Assembly: GCA_937876435.1 (NCBI GenBank) | Contig: CALEIL010000304.1 | Coordinates: 1-14,252 of the forward strand | From: an uncultured Bacteroidota bacterium | GTDB taxonomy: Bacteria > Bacteroidota > Bacteroidia > Chitinophagales > Saprospiraceae | DNA length: 14,252 nucleotides | Reading direction: 5' to 3' | In this document: positions 12,644 through 14,252 of the stretch, piece after piece | Numbering within the stretch: the stretch's first letter is position 1 | Layout of the letters: each line of letters begins with the position of its first letter | Position numbers and translations under genes: made by a program | The notes under the pieces: generated by a model | Databases searched by the model: none | Told to the model about the DNA's origin: nothing | Seen by the model: only the letters and a program-made list of their open reading frames with translations

Positions 12644-14252
12644 TATAGATTTTCCTTTATAAACTCCGTGATTAATCGAAACAGATGCAATTTGGAGCCG
12701 GGCCCTGATATGCCGTGATTGTCGTTGGGGTAATACATCGTTTCAAATGACTTGTCCGCATTGATCAGGGCTCTGGCCATCTCGGCCGTATGTTGGAAAT
12801 GGACGTTGTCATCGGACAAGCCATGGATCAAAAGATAATCTCCCTTCAGTTTATCTGCAAAATAGACGGGTGAAAAATCGTGATATCCCTTTTCATTCTC
12901 GGAGACCGTTCTCATATATCTCTCGGTATATATGGAGTCGTACCAACGCCAATTGGTCACCGGTGCCACCGCTACGGCCATCGCAAATTCCTCGTTCCCA
13001 TGAAGGATGAGATTGGTCGACATATATCCGCCGTAGCTCCATCCGAATACCCCGATCCGGTCCGCATCGACATAGGGCAGACCGCCGAGGTGCCTGGCCG
13101 CATCGATCTGATCGGAGGTTTCCATTTTTCCGAGATTCAGATAGGTCATTTTTTTGAATTCCTCTCCCCGCCCTCCGGTTCCGCGGTTGTCCACGCAGGC
13201 GATGATATAACCCTTTTGCACCAGCATCTGAAACCAGGCCTGGTACCGGTCCTGCCAATTGTCTGTCACCTCCTGACTCCCGGGTCCCCCGTACAAAAAC
13301 ATGAAAACGGGGTATTTTTTTTCCGGGTCAAAATTGTCTGGTTTGATCAGGTAGCCATTGAGGGAGGTGCCTCCCTGGTTTTGGAAGGTGAAAAATTCCT
13401 TAGGTTGAAAATCAAATTCCCGGATTAGTTTCTTCAATTCGCCATTGGTTTCAATATCCCGGATTTTACGGCCCTCGGCAGAATAAACCGAATAAACCGG
13501 AGGAGTGTTGGCCGTAGAATGCGTCAGAACGTAATAGTCGAATGTGGTACTAAATGAGGCACTGTTCCATCCGTCCTGATCCCTGGAAGTGAGTTTTTTG
13601 GTCTTTCCATTGAGGTCTACGCTGTAGACTGCCCGTTTTAATGGGGATTGGTCGGTGGCCTGATAATAAATGAGTTTTTCCGAGGCATCATATCCATAGA
13701 CGGTGGTCACTTCATGGGTTCCATCCGTGAGTTTCCTCCTATTTCCTTCAAAGTCGTGCAGGAAAATCTGGTTTTTGTCTCCTTTTTCGCTGGTCCAGAT
13801 AAATCCGGCTTTATCGTCAAGAAAGGTCAGATCATCATCGATGTCGATGTAGTATTTGTTTTCTTCCTCCATCAGAACCTCCGTGGTTCCGGTGGCAGGA
13901 TCTGCCAACAGGAGTTTGAGATGATTCTGATGTCTGTTGAGGACAAATACGGTGAGCAGGTTCAGATTTTGGATCCATTTTATTCTGGGAATGTATAGAT
14001 CGGTTTGGGACGTCAGGATATCCACATCGCGACTCATGCTGCTCTCTGTGTCATAGATATGGACAGAAACCGTGGAATTGGTTTCGCCGACTTTGGGATA
14101 TTTGAAGGTGACGTATTCCGGATAAAATCCATTGTTGTAGTTGGTCATGGTAAATTCCCTGACCGATCGTTCGTCAAACCGGATCCAGGCAACGTGTCGG
14201 CTGTCCGGGGACCATTCAAAGGTCCTGGTGATGGCAAATTCTTCTTCGTATA
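12643..14252 (-). CDS. dipeptidyl-peptidase IV-like S9 family serine protease (5' end outside window)
   Basis: The reading frame continues to the right edge, so 535 C-terminal residues are visible. A methionine at 14148 is internal, because the codons before it read TFEWSPDSRHVAWIRFDERS, normal beta-propeller sequence of the family. The first complete codons in view spell YEEE, matching the glutamate pair that DPP IV enzymes use to hold the substrate N-terminus. The propeller part continues through TFKYPKVGE. The alpha/beta-hydrolase domain has FLYGGPGS, VDNRGTGGRG, the nucleophile motif GWSYGG (serine codon 13036-13038), the acid in HGLSDDNVH (codon about 12811-12813) and the histidine in NDNHG (12715-12717). 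All three catalytic residues are present. It would release N-terminal dipeptides, probably in the periplasm or outside, but the signal peptide lies beyond the window. It ends TAATG into smpB. Confidence 0.94.
   Translation of the reverse strand, partial: YEEEFAITRTFEWSPDSRHVAWIRFDERSVREFTMTNYNNGFYPEYVTFKYPKVGETNSTVSVHIYDTESSMSRDVDILTSQTDLYIPRIKWIQNLNLLTVFVLNRHQNHLKLLLADPATGTTEVLMEEENKYYIDIDDDLTFLDDKAGFIWTSEKGDKNQIFLHDFEGNRRKLTDGTHEVTTVYGYDASEKLIYYQATDQSPLKRAVYSVDLNGKTKKLTSRDQDGWNSASFSTTFDYYVLTHSTANTPPVYSVYSAEGRKIRDIETNGELKKLIREFDFQPKEFFTFQNQGGTSLNGYLIKPDNFDPEKKYPVFMFLYGGPGSQEVTDNWQDRYQAWFQMLVQKGYIIACVDNRGTGGRGEEFKKMTYLNLGKMETSDQIDAARHLGGLPYVDADRIGVFGWSYGGYMSTNLILHGNEEFAMAVAVAPVTNWRWYDSIYTERYMRTVSENEKGYHDFSPVYFADKLKGDYLLIHGLSDDNVHFQHTAEMARALINADKSFETMYYPNDNHGISGPGSKLHLFRLITEFIKENL

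Overview
The window looks like chromosomal DNA of a Bacteroidota bacterium, most likely from the Saprospiria. The evidence is two very large secreted proteins ending in the gliding-motility/T9SS type B sorting domain, an OmpA-type lipoprotein, a TAnnTTTG-like promoter element, and little Shine-Dalgarno signal with A-rich start contexts. The Saprospiria assignment rests on protein style recalled from memory, not on a search.

Layout. From 1 to 1416, two minus-strand genes encode a YkvA/DUF1232 membrane-associated protein and a NodB-type polysaccharide deacetylase. Divergent from these is gltX (glutamyl-tRNA synthetase, 1546-3084), followed 6 nt later by a 72-aa charged protein of unknown function. 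After a 300-bp spacer with a possible folded RNA comes an OmpA-family lipoprotein (3626-4522) ending in a clear intrinsic terminator. A giant minus-strand secreted protein (4604-7780) follows, with four tandem repeats of about 95 residues. A gene-poor stretch (7781-8539) holds a GC-rich repeat-like block, a perfect 12-bp inverted repeat and a plausible promoter. That promoter faces an unrecognised gene (8540/8620-9360) whose 5' end is split between two frames at an A7 run. Only 45 nt further is a second large T9SS-type protein (9406-11994) with a cohesin-like domain and SprB-like repeats. A 187-bp spacer packed with palindromic and intergenic repeats separates it from the convergent pair smpB and a dipeptidyl-peptidase IV-like S9 protease. 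The protease runs off the right edge of the window.

How the genes relate. gltX, smpB, the deacetylase, OmpA and the S9 peptidase are ordinary Bacteroidota genes. The accessory part is 4604-11994: two cell-surface/secreted multidomain proteins on opposite strands, with an orphan gene probably co-transcribed with the second one. The best candidate for something undescribed is the 8438-11994 unit: promoter with upstream repeats, frame-split orphan protein, then cohesin-like type B T9SS substrate. No mobile element, CRISPR array, tRNA or rRNA was seen.
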